DNA of 64,000 nucleotides. Origin: Adineta steineri. Its lineage: Eukaryota > Rotifera > Eurotatoria > Adinetida > Adinetidae. Below the pieces are notes generated by a model, which was not told the DNA's origin, made no database searches, and worked only from the letters and a program-made list of their open reading frames with translations. Location of the stretch: contig CAJNOI010000017.1 of the NCBI GenBank assembly GCA_905250115.1, forward strand, positions 690,683 to 754,682. Reading direction: 5' to 3'. A program made the translations under genes and the position numbers. Positions 38,144-50,623 of the stretch are shown piece by piece; within the stretch, counting starts at the first letter, position 1, and every line of letters starts with the position of its first letter.

Positions 38144-39650
38144 TTATCGCCGTTTGCGATTGGCATCTTGATAGATTTCATCAAATTTTGGATCGGCAAC
38201 ATTGATCATTAATGCTTGAGCATCAAGGAAAGCACGATTTGTACTTTGTGAAAGCTACAAAATCAATAAATATTAAACGTGAAAAAAAACGATTATATTG
38301 ATACATACTGTTTTAGCTATATTTTGTGCAGCACGAATTCTACGTAATTTTAAATAACCGGGATTTTTACTGATAGCATTACCAATCTATAATAACAAAA
38401 AAAGAAAAACTAAAAGTTCAATTGACTTAATTTTATTCTTATTTACAAGTTTAGCCGATTCAGCATCACCCTCAGCTAAAACAATTTTTTGTTGACGTTC
38501 TTGTTTAGCTTGTTCAACAGTAAATACAGCTCGTTGAGCTTCTTGTTGAGCAACTTGTTTAGCTTCAACAGCAGCTGAATATTGTGCACCAAAACTAAGT
38601 TCAGTTATTGATACATCATCAAGTAATATATCAAAATCTTTAGCACGTTCAATGAGATCAAGACGAATTAAATTAGAGACTTGTTGACGTTGTGTTATCA
38701 GTTGTGATGCATTAAATTTAGCAACAACACTCTTTAATACTTCATTACAAATTGATGGCAAGACACGTTCATCCCAATTTACACCTAATGTTTGATATAA
38801 TTTAGGTAATTTTGTTTGATCAGGTCGAGCTAAAACTCGAAGTGCTAAAAAAAACCTTTTAGTAAAAAGATTTATTTCACAATAAAAACAAACCAATTGT
38901 AACCATTTGTAAATCTAGAGAGAAATAAATAGATCATAATATAAAAATAGATATGAAAAACCTTTGCTGCCAGTTGGAGATTTGATACTTGTTGGTCGAG
39001 CACGGATATCGTACAAAATTGGATATTGAAACCATGGTATTCTATAGAAAAAAAGAGCAGAAATATTAACAGAAAGAAAAACTAAAAGCGGTCTAGTCAC
39101 TTTTCTTTATATATTGCTCAGTGAAGGTAAACAAATGTTTGAAAAATAGTAAGCAAAATTTTTCAAGATCGAAAACAGATAACTATTTACGACCTTCACC
39201 TTGTTCACAGTTGACAATTCTGTCTATTTGCTCACAGTTTTATTAGTTAAAAAAAGTAATCAATGAAACCTTTTTTTCTGGCATTCCTATTCTAACCAAT
39301 CATTTATTTTATGCTGATTATGCACATGATTTTTTTCACTCTATACTACATTTTACAGCTGTTTGAATACATTATAATTTCTTACCTAAAATGTAAACCT
39401 TCTGAATGAATTGTATGTTGATCAACACCGCCTATACGATTGAACATAATCGCACGATGACCACCCTCAACTATATAAACAAAGAATATAATTGATTAAT
39501 ATTTCTTTATTTAATATTACCGGTAAACATGGATCTATAAATTCCATAAACTGCAGCTGATACTCCAAAAAGTACAGCACCACCTACACCTAATCCTTTA
39601 GGTGCACCTTTAGATAATCGACTAGCAAAATCATTCAATTTTTCAGCCAT
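38144..39650 (-). CDS. PHB2: Prohibitin-2
   Basis: Mitochondrial inner-membrane scaffold protein that forms ring complexes with PHB1, supports cristae and serves as a mitophagy receptor. Seven exons: 39650-39521, 39470-39386, 39041-38962, 38914-38894 (21 nt), 38844-38447, 38386-38309, 38254-38144; 300 residues, the family's usual length. An N-terminal hydrophobic anchor (~20-40) is followed by the SPFH/PHB domain ([55 protein letters not shown]) and the coiled coil ([18 protein letters not shown]). [10 protein letters not shown] and [19 protein letters not shown] near the C-terminus identify PHB2 over PHB1. A TTTTAG acceptor sits 17 bases before the ATG. It is 101 bp downstream of the TEDC1-like gene and 152 bp upstream of SENP. 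Confidence 0.96.
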
Positions 39651-39751
39651 AATCTTTTTTTTACTATCTAAAATTCAATATATCCATACTATTGTAAACT
39701 AATTATGTGCAATTATTTATAGAAACGAATATATATGTATATATATTTATA

Positions 39752-41535
39752 TCAGACAATCATGACATTTTGAAATTGATGTGAAAGTTTATCAAGTATA
39801 GTTCGTTGTTTTTCAATATGTTGATTAATATTTGTTTGTAATTTATTTAAAGATTTTGTTTCATGATCTAAATCACTTGATTTTATAAAATGATTATTAT
39901 CATTAGAATCAATTTTTTTCGTATAAACTAAACGATTTGGTTGATGAAGAAAAAGTGATTGAGTCGTTTGAGATTTTGTTGATATTGATGGATTAGTCGT
40001 AAGTAACTGATTGAAAAGTAATGAAACTTTATCATCAATTGAAACAAGTAACGATGAAACATCATGTTCGATTGATGTGGGATCATTCTATGAAAGATGG
40101 AAAAAATTAGATATTAAAAGATATGAATTTCTTACACTTGATATCCATAATTGTTGAAGTCGTAAAAGTGCATTATCAAGAGTATCAATAGCTGAATGAA
40201 ATTTTTCTTTTTCAGCTTCTAAACGTTTACAATCAATTTGTCGTAATGGTTCATATTTATCTTCATTATCATCTTCTTCATTTTCATCGGTTAATATTGG
40301 TTGATCAAGTACACTTTCCTAAATAGATTCAAATTAAATTTTATCATAAAATAAATAATAATGATGATTTTTACCATCCATTTCCAAAAAACATTCTCAT
40401 GTTCATTCCAAAAAAGAAAAAAATTTAATTTTTGTTGTTCATTTTCCATTTCAATCATATACTAGAAATAAAATAATTTTTTCTTTCAAGAAAAAAAGTA
40501 AAATTCAATTAATCTACATGTGATAAAAGATGAGGATGTTGACAAAGATATGCTTCAAGTGATGACATATTATGACATTCATGTATCTAATCAAAAGAAA
40601 TTTCTTTTTTTTTCAGTTTTAAATAAAATAAATTTACTTGATGTTGTAAATTAGTATTTTCAATAATAAGTCCATAGAGACGACGTAAACTGAAACGTAA
40701 TTTTGAATTTAAATGCATAGCTTGTTTGACTTGTCCTATTAAATCTTTTTCTTGTGATGAATATTTAACACATTCAATTTGATCTATCTATAATGAAAAA
40801 GTAAAAAATAAACAAATTGAAAATAATAATATTGACTTGATAAAGTGAACTCGTATCATCATAATCCAGTAATGAATCGGAATTTAAACATGCCTCCATA
40901 CATTTATCAATTACTTTTGCATGATAAATAAGCCAACCAAGACACAGAAGTAATTGTCGACTACCTTTTTCCATTTTACTATCAAGTGATAAGAAATATT
41001 CATAAGTATAACCACGTGTAAATAAATCATTTTTTATCATATACACTAATTCATCTAAATGCAAACATAAATGATTAAGTTGAGTTCTCTTACTTAAAGC
41101 TTGCTAGAGACTATCTAAGACTCAATATATTGTCTTTATACTTCGAATTGTTTATTATAACTCGAGCAGAGTATTAAAAAAGTTCTCAATTAATCTACTA
41201 TCTATATAAAAGGATCTTAGACGAGCTAATTGTTATTAAAAAGTACCTTTCGGTGTTTGATCAAATTTTTTACTTGTTTGCTGTTGATTTGGTTTTATTG
41301 GATCAAAATGAAGTATTTCAAATATTAAACGCCATAATGGTATCGTCTAAATAATTGGTTATTTCATGAAACCTTTTTAATGTTTATGATTTCTATCAAA
41401 TCTTACCGCTTCATTACGATTAAATTTGGCAAGACGAAAGATTTCTGGTGTAACTGATGAAAATCCATATAAAGTTAAAATCTGACAAAAACATTCAATT
41501 ACTGGACGAATTTGTTGTACAGAATTCGATGACAT
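39752..41535 (-). CDS. TEDC1: Tubulin epsilon and delta complex protein 1-like
   Basis: Eight exons: 41535-41407, 41346-41247, 41099-40837, 40787-40638, 40586-40518, 40461-40375, 40318-40136, 40087-39752; 438 residues. The N-terminal half matches TEDC1 (C14orf80) as I recall it: VTPEIFRLAKFNRNEA, TIPLWRLIFEILHF, and the GSRQLLLCLGWLI segment near residues 115-130. The C-terminal half is coiled-coil (LRLQQLWISS, INQHIEKQRTILDKLSHQF). In vertebrates TEDC1 and TEDC2 work with delta- and epsilon-tubulin to build stable triplet microtubules of centrioles. That job here is inferred from similarity only, and the match covers mainly the first ~170 residues. An acceptor (TTACTCTAG) ends one base before the ATG. 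Confidence 0.72.
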
Positions 41536-41939
41536 TCTAGAGTAAGATATATATATATATGTGTATTCAATTGAATTAATTTTTCTTGTCCATATAAAAA
41601 ACAAAAAGAGACAAAATTGCAAAATCTTTGTTATTTATTAACATATATGTATGTATGTGTTTATATTTGGTAAGTGAAAAAGAACGAATAAGAAATAAAG
41701 AAGAGAAAAAAAAGAATAAAGAATAGTCGTTTTGTTTTGTTTTATACATATATATCTCGTTCTATTATTCACGTAGAAAAGAAACAAATAAACAAACATG
41801 GAATATATTTGACTACCTAATCTAGGTAGTTGAGAAACAAGAAGAACAAAAAAAGAAAAGAAAAGAAATTGAAATATACAGAGAAAAACGAAAAGTGTAG
41901 TTTTGAATTATTTTATCGAATTAAAGTTTAGTGTTTTTC

Positions 41940-44404
41940 CTATCTTTGATTAGTTGATATAATTGTATTATTATTATTATTATTATTATTATTACTAGGA
42001 ATTGTAGTCCATTGTTGTTGATGACGAGTCAGAACGAGATTCATAGAAGGACTGTTCGCAGTAGATTGTACATCAGTTGAAGAAGAATTTGAGGAATGAT
42101 TCGTGTTATTTGATGGAGATAATGGCGTTGATACAATTTTATGACTACGACGAGATGATACACGCGTAGGAACGATTTCTGATTTAGGAGAATTTATTGA
42201 TGATTGTTGACGGGGAGATGAACGACTAAAAAAAAGAGAAAACTTATTTTATTTGAGATACAAAAAGAGTGATGTACCTGCTATTAGAAGGTCGACCACG
42301 TTTTCCTTTAATAGCTGGCGAAGTCGATGCAGGAGGATCACACGCTGAACATTGCCATGATCCATCTGGGATAGCTTCTAAACCAACACAATAAGAATGA
42401 TAACCACGATCACATCGATCACAAAACATCATATTAGCCTAGAAAAAAAAAATAAAAAAATAAATATTGTTTTTTTGGAAATTTTTCTTTTACTTCATCA
42501 TGTGTTTTGTTACATTTTGCACAACTTTTACAATCAATACATTGCCATGGATATGTTTTAATTATAGTTAACATTTCACTACTAGCATCCAGACAAGCTG
42601 GATGAAATCGATGTTGACAACTAGTACATGCGACTAATTCTTCATCATTTTCATCATTTGTTGATTTACACGTATGACATATATTTGAATGACTGTTCAC
42701 TGAAATCGGTGTCGATGGTTTTGTAATACGTATTGATGTTATATTATTACTATTAGCACCGATTCCATTGACTATTGAAGGTGATTGTGGTGTTGATACA
42801 TTTGAAATAATTGGACGAGTTGTTGAAGTACCTTCCTCTTCTTCATCGCTTGATGCTCCCTAAATAGAAAAGAAGAATTTTTATTATATATGCTTGTTCA
42901 GGATAACTATCCTTATAGAATTTACCTGCTGTGAAAATCGTTCAGTATGAACAAGTGAAAGTGGTTTTGGATAATAATAAAGTGCTGTATTAACAGGCAT
43001 ATATTTAAGTTCTTCGGACTCATATTTTATATATGAATCTTGAAATTGTCCAGGTACAAGTGCTAATGGATAAGAACCAATTCTAGTTAAATGAGATGGT
43101 AAACGATATTGTCGATTAGCTGGATAATGTATTTGCTAGAAAAGAAATTTAATAAAGAAATATTATAGAAAAAACAAACTCACCATAGTTTGAAGATCAA
43201 AACATGCTTTGCGATCATGACGTCGTTCTCGTTGTAATTGAGTATTGTATTCAACTGTTGAACGTATTAAATCTGGTCGGACTATATTAGGTAATTTCTA
43301 GTGACAAAAACAAAAGTCCAGTATGATTATTAAATAAATATCTAAGAAATTGAACATACAGAGGGACGATTTTTATCTCCATTATCTAATGAATTTGATG
43401 ATGAAGCAGTAAATGTCGACGATGTTAATGATAAGTGATTTGAAATAGATGCGGATAAAAGAGTAGAAGTAGTACCAGTATTATGATTATTTGTATTATG
43501 TGTTTGCAAGAGTGTACGACGTTTTTGTTGCCATACATGATTAAATTGCTACAATATAAATTGTTACAATCGATTATAGTAGTATTATCAAATTTCTTTT
43601 TTTTTTAATCTTTAGGAACGAAAAACTTTTGTATCAAAAAGATAAGATTATGTGTCTTCATTTCAGCGAAATTAATTTGAATGCATGTTTACAGGTAACT
43701 ATTCTTTATATAATCTTTTGAAAGCTTAATACTCAATTCCTATAGTAAAAATTTCTTACATGATATTTTTCTGGATAATCTATTGACATTAGTTGTAGTA
43801 CTTCATCGAGTTTAAGTGCTGTTAAACCTAGATCACATTGTGTTTCACTAACAACATTTAGTGATTTTAAATATTCTCTTTCGTGTAAATCAACAATTCT
43901 TCGAGTAATATCTATAGAAGAAAATGAAATAATGAATTTTGTTTTAAATATAAAAACAAACCAGGATATTTTCTTTTAAATGATTTAAGTGATAAATAAT
44001 CACAAATTTGTTCTTGTAATACATGTGAATCAGCATGTGGTTGATCTATTGGCCATTGATAAATATATAATTTATCTGCTGATAAATGCGTGCTATAGTA
44101 GAATAAATAAGATGATTTTTATAGTAAAATTTGTAAATATCAAAAGGAATTCTAACCCTAAACTTTGATCAATATCTGTAGTATTTCGTTTTTTTCGACT
44201 TTTTTTTGTTGGTGTATCTGTAGCTGTCGGTGAATGATTTGTTTCATTGTTATCATCTCGTGTTAAACTTGGTGAACGAGTTCGTTTACGTGATTTTGTA
44301 GTCGAAGATGTTTCTGTATGATTATGATTGACATGATTTAATGGATGAGGTAGAAGAACCACATCCGAAGATGTTGAAGGAGAACATTGAACTGAACTAC
44401 TCAT
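41940..44404 (-). CDS. PHF10: PHD finger protein 10 (BAF45a/SAYP), PBAF subunit
   Basis: Subunit of the PBAF SWI/SNF chromatin remodeller. Exons: 44404-44157, 44092-43962, 43911-43760, 43548-43360, 43297-43184, 43135-42926, 42859-42494, 42438-42278, 42225-41940; 618 residues (human ~498). A basic Ser/Thr-rich N-terminus with an SRKRTRSP cluster precedes the SAY-type region (DYLSLKSFKRKYPDITRR, SETQCDLGLTALKLDEV, ERRHDRKACFDLQT, LALVPGQFQDSYIKYES). Two adjacent PHD fingers occupy ~409-505: CHTC...TYPWQCIDCKSC, then CAKC...MMFCDRCDRGYHSYCV...SWQCSAC. The tail contains a nine-Asn run from an (ATT)n repeat at 41967-41994. An acceptor (TTTATTCTAG) ends eight bases before the ATG. Confident from both the PHD pair and the SAY region. 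Confidence 0.92.
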
Positions 44405-45004
44405 AAGTCAATCTAGAATAAAATTAAATAAAATTTGAAGAGTTGAAAATTTTTTTTTTCTTTTTTTACATGCCCTTCAATAAAAAAAACGGGAGAGACT
44501 ATAATCGTACCACCATTTGTATCTTATATTAACCTCAATCAGAAATAAATAGAAGAAAAAAAAAGAAATTTTTTATAAAATAAATATTTTCATTTTCTTT
44601 TAAAGAAAAATTCATTAATTTTACAAATTTATTAAAAATAAAAAAGAAATACATAGATGGCGTTTGTGAACACTTTTAAGATAGTTTAATAGTATTTTTT
44701 TCTTTCGAATTGTAGAAAAAGATATTACGGAGCCATGGTAGCAAATAGATGTCTAGATGGTATTTATAAAAATATGATACTATTTATTCTATACTGATAA
44801 GAATGTATATTGTTTATCAAATCAGCTGTTAGATATTATTGGATAAAAATAGAAGTGCACTGATATGTCATTTTTTTTTCTTCTACGCTGATTTAAAAAC
44901 GGGTTTCAGTATTATTTTTATTGTGTTAGTCTAAATATTTTATATGTCATTACAGAACAAAATATATTGTTAGATTTAATTATTATTAAAATATTCTTTT
45001 ATAG
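44405..45004. promoter_or_regulatory. Divergent promoter region between PHF10 and NHLRC2
   Basis: 600 bp between two divergent start codons. There are no repeats or genes. CTTTTATAG ends at 45004, directly before the NHLRC2 ATG, and TTTATTCTAG precedes the PHF10 ATG on the other strand. The core promoter elements themselves are not recognisable. Confidence 0.45.
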
Positions 45005-47691
45005 ATGGATACAACTAGTTTTAATACGGATTCATTTCGTGATTTAACATTTGATCTTTTATCGGGTATTGCTAATGATCCAACGAAATTAGATGAATTT
45101 ATTGATGCTTATTTAATTAAACTTCATGAACGTAATGATAGTGATCATTTACGTAAATATACACGTGATATTTATGAAAAGATTCTTAGTAAGAATTCAA
45201 ATCTTTTTCTCTGTTGAAATTGTTTTTTTCATATATGATTTTGTTTAGCTTTACAAACTGTTCATACTAATCCAGGCTTTCAATTAAAAGATACATTCCA
45301 TGAAAAAATTGTTGTGGCTTATTTCTGGACATTTTCAAATATTCATTCTTCACATATGATGCCTAAACTTATTGGTATTGATAAACGTTATTCAAATGCT
45401 GGTGTAAGTATATCAAAAATTATTTCCTTGCCAAATTGACATTGGAATCACTTCATAAGTGATATAAAGGATTTGCTCTATATGATATTCTTCTTATTTT
45501 TAAGGTTACAGTCATTGGTATTCATTCTCCTAAATATGAACATGAAAAACATAAAGCTAATATTCGACATGCTATTGAAGAACAATCACTTCCATTTAAT
45601 GTTATCAACGATAATGGATTACAAGTATGGAAACATGTTGGATGTCAAATTTGGCCCACAGTACTTATTTTTGGACCTGATGCATTACCATTATTTATAT
45701 TCGAAGGTGAAAATCATGTTCAACATACTGAAATATTTCTTCAACCTATTCTTAATCATTATAAATCCAGTGTACGTGCATCACCCAGTAGTTCATCAAT
45801 AATTAAAACTTCATCAGAAGATATTGTTGCTAATATTACAAGTGACAATATTTGATAGAAAATTAACGAAAGTAATAACGAAATTTTATTACTTTTTTTA
45901 GCACCAAAACCAGCTAAATTTACATATCCAAGTCATTTATGTGTAACAGCAAATGGACAATTGTGTATTTCATTTGCTGGTTCGAATCAATTGATTTTAT
46001 GTGAAATTGATGGAAAAGTTATTGTAAGTTTTCTAATTTCATATTTAAATGGAATGAAAGAATTTTATTTTTGTATAGGAAGTGGTTGGTAATGGTCATC
46101 CGGGTATGGCTGATGGAGAAATTCAACAAGTAGAATTCGATTCACCACATGGACTCGTGGAATATAATAGTTGTATTTATATTGCAGATACAAATAATCA
46201 TGCAATTCGAGTGGTAAGAATAAGCGAAATATTGTTTAATAGGACTATTGTGTTCAATATGTATATTTAGTTTGATCCAAATTCTCGTCGTGTTCTTACA
46301 TTGATTGGTACTGGTCGTTTAGGCAGTGATAAAATTGGTGGATTGAAACGATCTCAACAACCTATTGCTTCACCATGGGATTTATGTATTACAGAATCAC
46401 CATGTAAGTATGATAAATTACCATAGAATTGATCTTATTGTGCGTTTCTAGTTGATCATAAAACAGTCTTACTTATTTCAATGGCTGGTCAACATCAAAT
46501 CTGGGCATATGCATTTGAAGAAACTCAATGGTGGAATAATGTGTATGTTTAATAAAAAATATTCTTGACAAATTTTTCTTTATGTCTATTTCTATGTATA
46601 TATAGAATACTACAAAAAAATGCCTGTTTAGCAATTATTGGCAGTGGTGAAGAAGGTAATCGAAATGATTCGGAACCCATGTCTGCTACTTTAGCAGCAC
46701 CACGTGGTATCTGTAATGGTGTAATGAATGGTCAACCAGTTCTATTCATTGCCGATAGTAATAGTTCAAGTATTCGTGTTGTTACACTTCAAAATGGTAA
46801 TGTAACCAATTTAATTGGTGGTGATACTGATCCAAAGGTATAATTTCAATTCTTTTCTGTTTTCTCTCATTCGAAATTAATTGATAATTGTTTTCAGAAT
46901 CTCTCAGCTTTTGGTGATCTTGATGGAAGTGGTTTTAATGCTAAATTACAACATCCACTTGGTGTTGCTTTTCATTATTCATCATCACAATTATATATAA
47001 CAGATACATTTAATAATAAATTAAAACGTGTTGATATGAAAACACTTGCTTGTTCAAGTTATTTTGTAACTGATATAGATACAAAAAAACAACGTGGAGA
47101 ATTAAATTCATCAAAATTTAATGAACCACAAGGTTTAACTATATTTGATCATTTTATGTTTATTGCTGATAAAAATAATTCACATATCAAACGAATTGAT
47201 CTTGATCATGGTACAGTTATCCGAGTAAGATGTTTTTTTCTTCTTCTGAGAATATATAAATATACATTAGTTTTTAGTGTCGTTTTGATTTAAGTGAAAC
47301 TTTAAATGAAGAACGTTCATTTGGTTCAAAACAAGCTTATCTAGCTATTCTATTACCTGATACATTTCAATTACGTGATGGTAATACAGGCACATGGACT
47401 ATCGAAGATCAAGGTAAAAAAAGATATTTATTTATTTATTTATTTTCAAATAATTTCGATTTAGATGGTTTTAAAATATGTGATGGTGAATTAACACGTT
47501 ATATGTCTGATCAAATGCTTTTAGATTATATTCCACGTGATAAACAAGTAGCTCATCTTAAATATGAACTTGTTATATGTGAAGATGATAAATGTACAAT
47601 GATGAATGGTGAAGCTCAACCAGTTAATGAAACAGATTCTATTATTGAATTTGTTATTAAAATTGATCAACCAGAATCAAATACAAATTAA
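45005..47691 (+). CDS. NHLRC2: NHL repeat-containing protein 2
   Basis: Eleven exons: 45005-45188, 45249-45403, 45505-45841, 45902-46023, 46079-46213, 46271-46403, 46452-46542, 46606-46837, 46898-47224, 47278-47413, 47465-47691; 692 residues (human 726). Layout is as in the family: an N-terminal thioredoxin-like domain (~80-215; IVVAYFWTF, VTVIGIHSPKYEHEK, QIWPTVLIFGPD), a six-bladed NHL propeller (~240-560; repeated HGLVEYNSCIYIADTNNHAIRV-type blades) and a C-terminal beta domain. Vertebrate NHLRC2 is cytosolic and linked to FINCA disease and phagocytosis; its molecular role is unsettled. At the expected CCINC site this protein reads FSNIHSSH, so the cysteines are absent. The third splice donor (after ...NITS) is GTGACA, an uncommon but acceptable form. 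The ATG abuts an AG acceptor. Confidence 0.92.
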
Positions 47692-50623
47692 TCAAGAATT
47701 TGTTAATTTCATTTACTCTTTTTTTTCTAAATATTCATATTACTTAATTTTCTAATCTCGCATAGTATACACTCTAAGTGGAACGAAAAACAAGAAATTT
47801 TGTGTGTGTGCGTGTTTATTTATGTAGTTATTCTGCTACTATTAGTATGAATTATATGTTAATTCTAAAGATATTGTTTTTAATAAATAAATAATGTAGA
47901 TAGAACAAATTTTTCTATGCTGAACATTGCCATATAGAGTGCTTGATATGCGAGTGCAAGTATATTACACAATTTTCTACATATACAAAGTAAATCAGAA
48001 GTGTTGAATCGATTTGAATAGTATGTTTTATAAAATATCTATACTATTATGATATTTTAGTATTCTTAGCATATACTAAATTAAACGAAATTGGAATGTT
48101 AACAATCATCTAGAAAGTTTAAAGAGTCTATCGTCTATCATCATTGAATAATTTCGCGTGTTGAATTGTGAGTAAGAAATAGTAGAGGCATGCATAAATG
48201 TGTATATTAACAGGATATTTTTAGCACAAAATATGAGATTCCTTTCTCTATGATCACGTGTAGTATATAATCATTTTTGATCTTTTTCAAGTTATATGTA
48301 ATCATGAATATTACAGCATTGAAACGTTTAAATGGAAGTCATTTGTTGAGAGTTCCGTGTAATTTAATTTCAAGAGAATTGTAGAACAGACAAATAAAAG
48401 TAGGAATGAGGTATTACTTTAGAATATTCTTCCTCACACTATCTGTTTTAGACGAGAGCATATATTGTTAAGAATAGACACAGAAAGCTTTGGTTTTGTT
48501 TTTTATTCACTCAAGGTGTGGGTGTTAGTCTGGGTCTGAATACCGTATTCCCTTAGTACCCGCACCCTCAAGATTATCCCGAAAAGTAAAAAACTAAATG
48601 CATAGTCAAAACTATGTTTATGAGACGCCTTGTGTAAGTGAACTGAATCGCGTATGAAATATAGGAAAACAAAAGGTATCAATTCGGTCTTGATATTTTT
48701 TGATTTTTCATTATCCAGGTCCTTGTTCTATGAAACGAAAATCCACATTGTTTGATTTGTCTCATTAGAATGCTTCGCATAGATTTTTATTAACTCATTT
48801 TATTATATTAATAATGACCGAAAATATGATAGTCACTTAAAACTAATCATAACAACTCGATAAGAGTGATATATAACAATTTTATTTAAGATCATTCTAC
48901 TTTAATAAAAAATGACCGAAAAAAGTATTTAACAAAATTTATCGTGATACCATCATTCATTATTTTTGAAAACCAAACTATGGATTTATACAAAAGTAAA
49001 ATTCTAAAAGTAAATTATTTCAAAAAAATTTATTTATTCATGCATTTCAGATTAAATGATAATATGCAAAATTCTAAAGATTTCTTTGTTCGTAGATCTC
49101 AAATTTTAGATCAAAGTAATATTATATTTAATTAGTATTGGTTTTTATTTAAAAAGGTAAGTGGCTGTATCTATTAAAACATTGCTACGTTCAAAAGTAA
49201 GTAAAAAAACCATAAAAAATATGCAGCAAAAAGAAAATTTAACATTATTACTTTTTATTTATATTTCTTTTTCTAAAGACTATAACTACTCAATGCTGTA
49301 GCGAGATAAGCAAAAACAAACGATCGACTTAATATAATTTTATAATAAACTGAAATGCAATTTTCTTAAAAATCATTTAGCTAATGATTTTTAATTATTT
49401 GTAACATAGATAAACCAATATTAATTTATTTCATTTTTTGTTCAATTTATTTTGTTACTTTAATAATATTAAATAAATAAATATCATTCATTTCTAGAGA
49501 TTATTCAATTTAAAAAAGCATATCATATAATATAACATTAATTCAAACAAAGCTTCTAGACTATGAAAACCGAAATAACAAATCACATCGCAGTTTCACT
49601 CGATTACCATCTAGTTATTTCTCTAAAATACGATTTCACAAATCAAACACATGCTTAAATGCTCTTAAGCTTATGCATCTTGAGGTTATATAAAAGACAG
49701 GGGGTGCTCGCATCCATTCTAATCGAATAATCAAACCTTTTTTCTGCTAGTGTGTAAACTTTCACATTTTGCAGTATATAGAGAATGATGAAATATAGTG
49801 TGATCATGATTCTTTGTATTAGAAATAAATATAAACATGCACTAGTTCTCTAGTCGTGTCTATTACATCAGAAATGATCACATCACCCACATTTACACTT
49901 TCATTTTTCTGATAGAAAACAACAAAGTTTCGACGATATTCTTAAACCAATAACTATTTCTTGTTCATTGATGGTAGATCTCTGGCATATGAAAATTACA
50001 AAGTTTTGAAAACCTTTCGCTTCAATCCATTTATTTTAATAAATCTCTCACAACCATTTAACAATAAAACGAAGTATGAATAAGATAATAAACATTTGTT
50101 GCTTGAATCATATTTCTTTTTCTATTTCGTTTCAATGATAAAGTGTCGATATGGCATTTTGACTTACTACAATAATTGCACAGATAAGGCAAAAAACCTT
50201 GGAAATAATTACTATGAAACCAAATCATTTTATTGACCTTTGCTTTATTTTCATTCATACTTTTCTCACACTTCCTCTTTTCGTTTATCTTTGACTCTTT
50301 AGATTGAAAGAGAATATATAGTTGGGATTTTGTCTTGCTTCAGTGTGCGCTTTTCATCTTGTTTTGCTGTTATCCGGCTGATATATAAGAACTCATTACA
50401 ATGTTGTTAAGAAATTTTATTGTATTGGTATGTCTCTTACTCTTCACAATAGCACTTCAAAAGGCAACTAGTTGAAGTTTCCTTTTGAGTATCGTTAAAA
50501 AAATCAGAAAAAAGACATTATTGCTATTGCAAATAAGAGCAGTGAATTTTCTTATTATTTAAACAACAACAACCACAATTATTGGCAAGCTTATATTCAG
50601 CATCAAATTATAATAAGGAAAAA
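47692..50623. other. Intergenic, AT-rich, with one foldback element
   Basis: 2.9 kb with no gene I can support; the open frame at 48944-49135 is Asn/Ile/Lys/Phe noise. A telomere-like foldback lies at 48510-48572. GATATATAAG near 50379 could be a TATA element for the next gene, about 245 bp before its ATG. Confidence 0.45.
48510..48572. repeat. Telomere-like foldback A
   Basis: G-rich arm CTCAAGGTGTGGGTGTTAGT and C-rich arm TTAGTACCCGCACCCTCAAG face each other across a ~22-base spacer, forming an imperfect hairpin. Confidence 0.6.

Noticed and set aside
48944-49135. 63-codon frame
   Set aside because: Asn/Ile/Lys/Phe-rich, as expected by chance in AT-rich DNA.
50582-50623. Extending ART-TPR 2 upstream of 50624
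   Set aside because: The frame is open but has no ATG.
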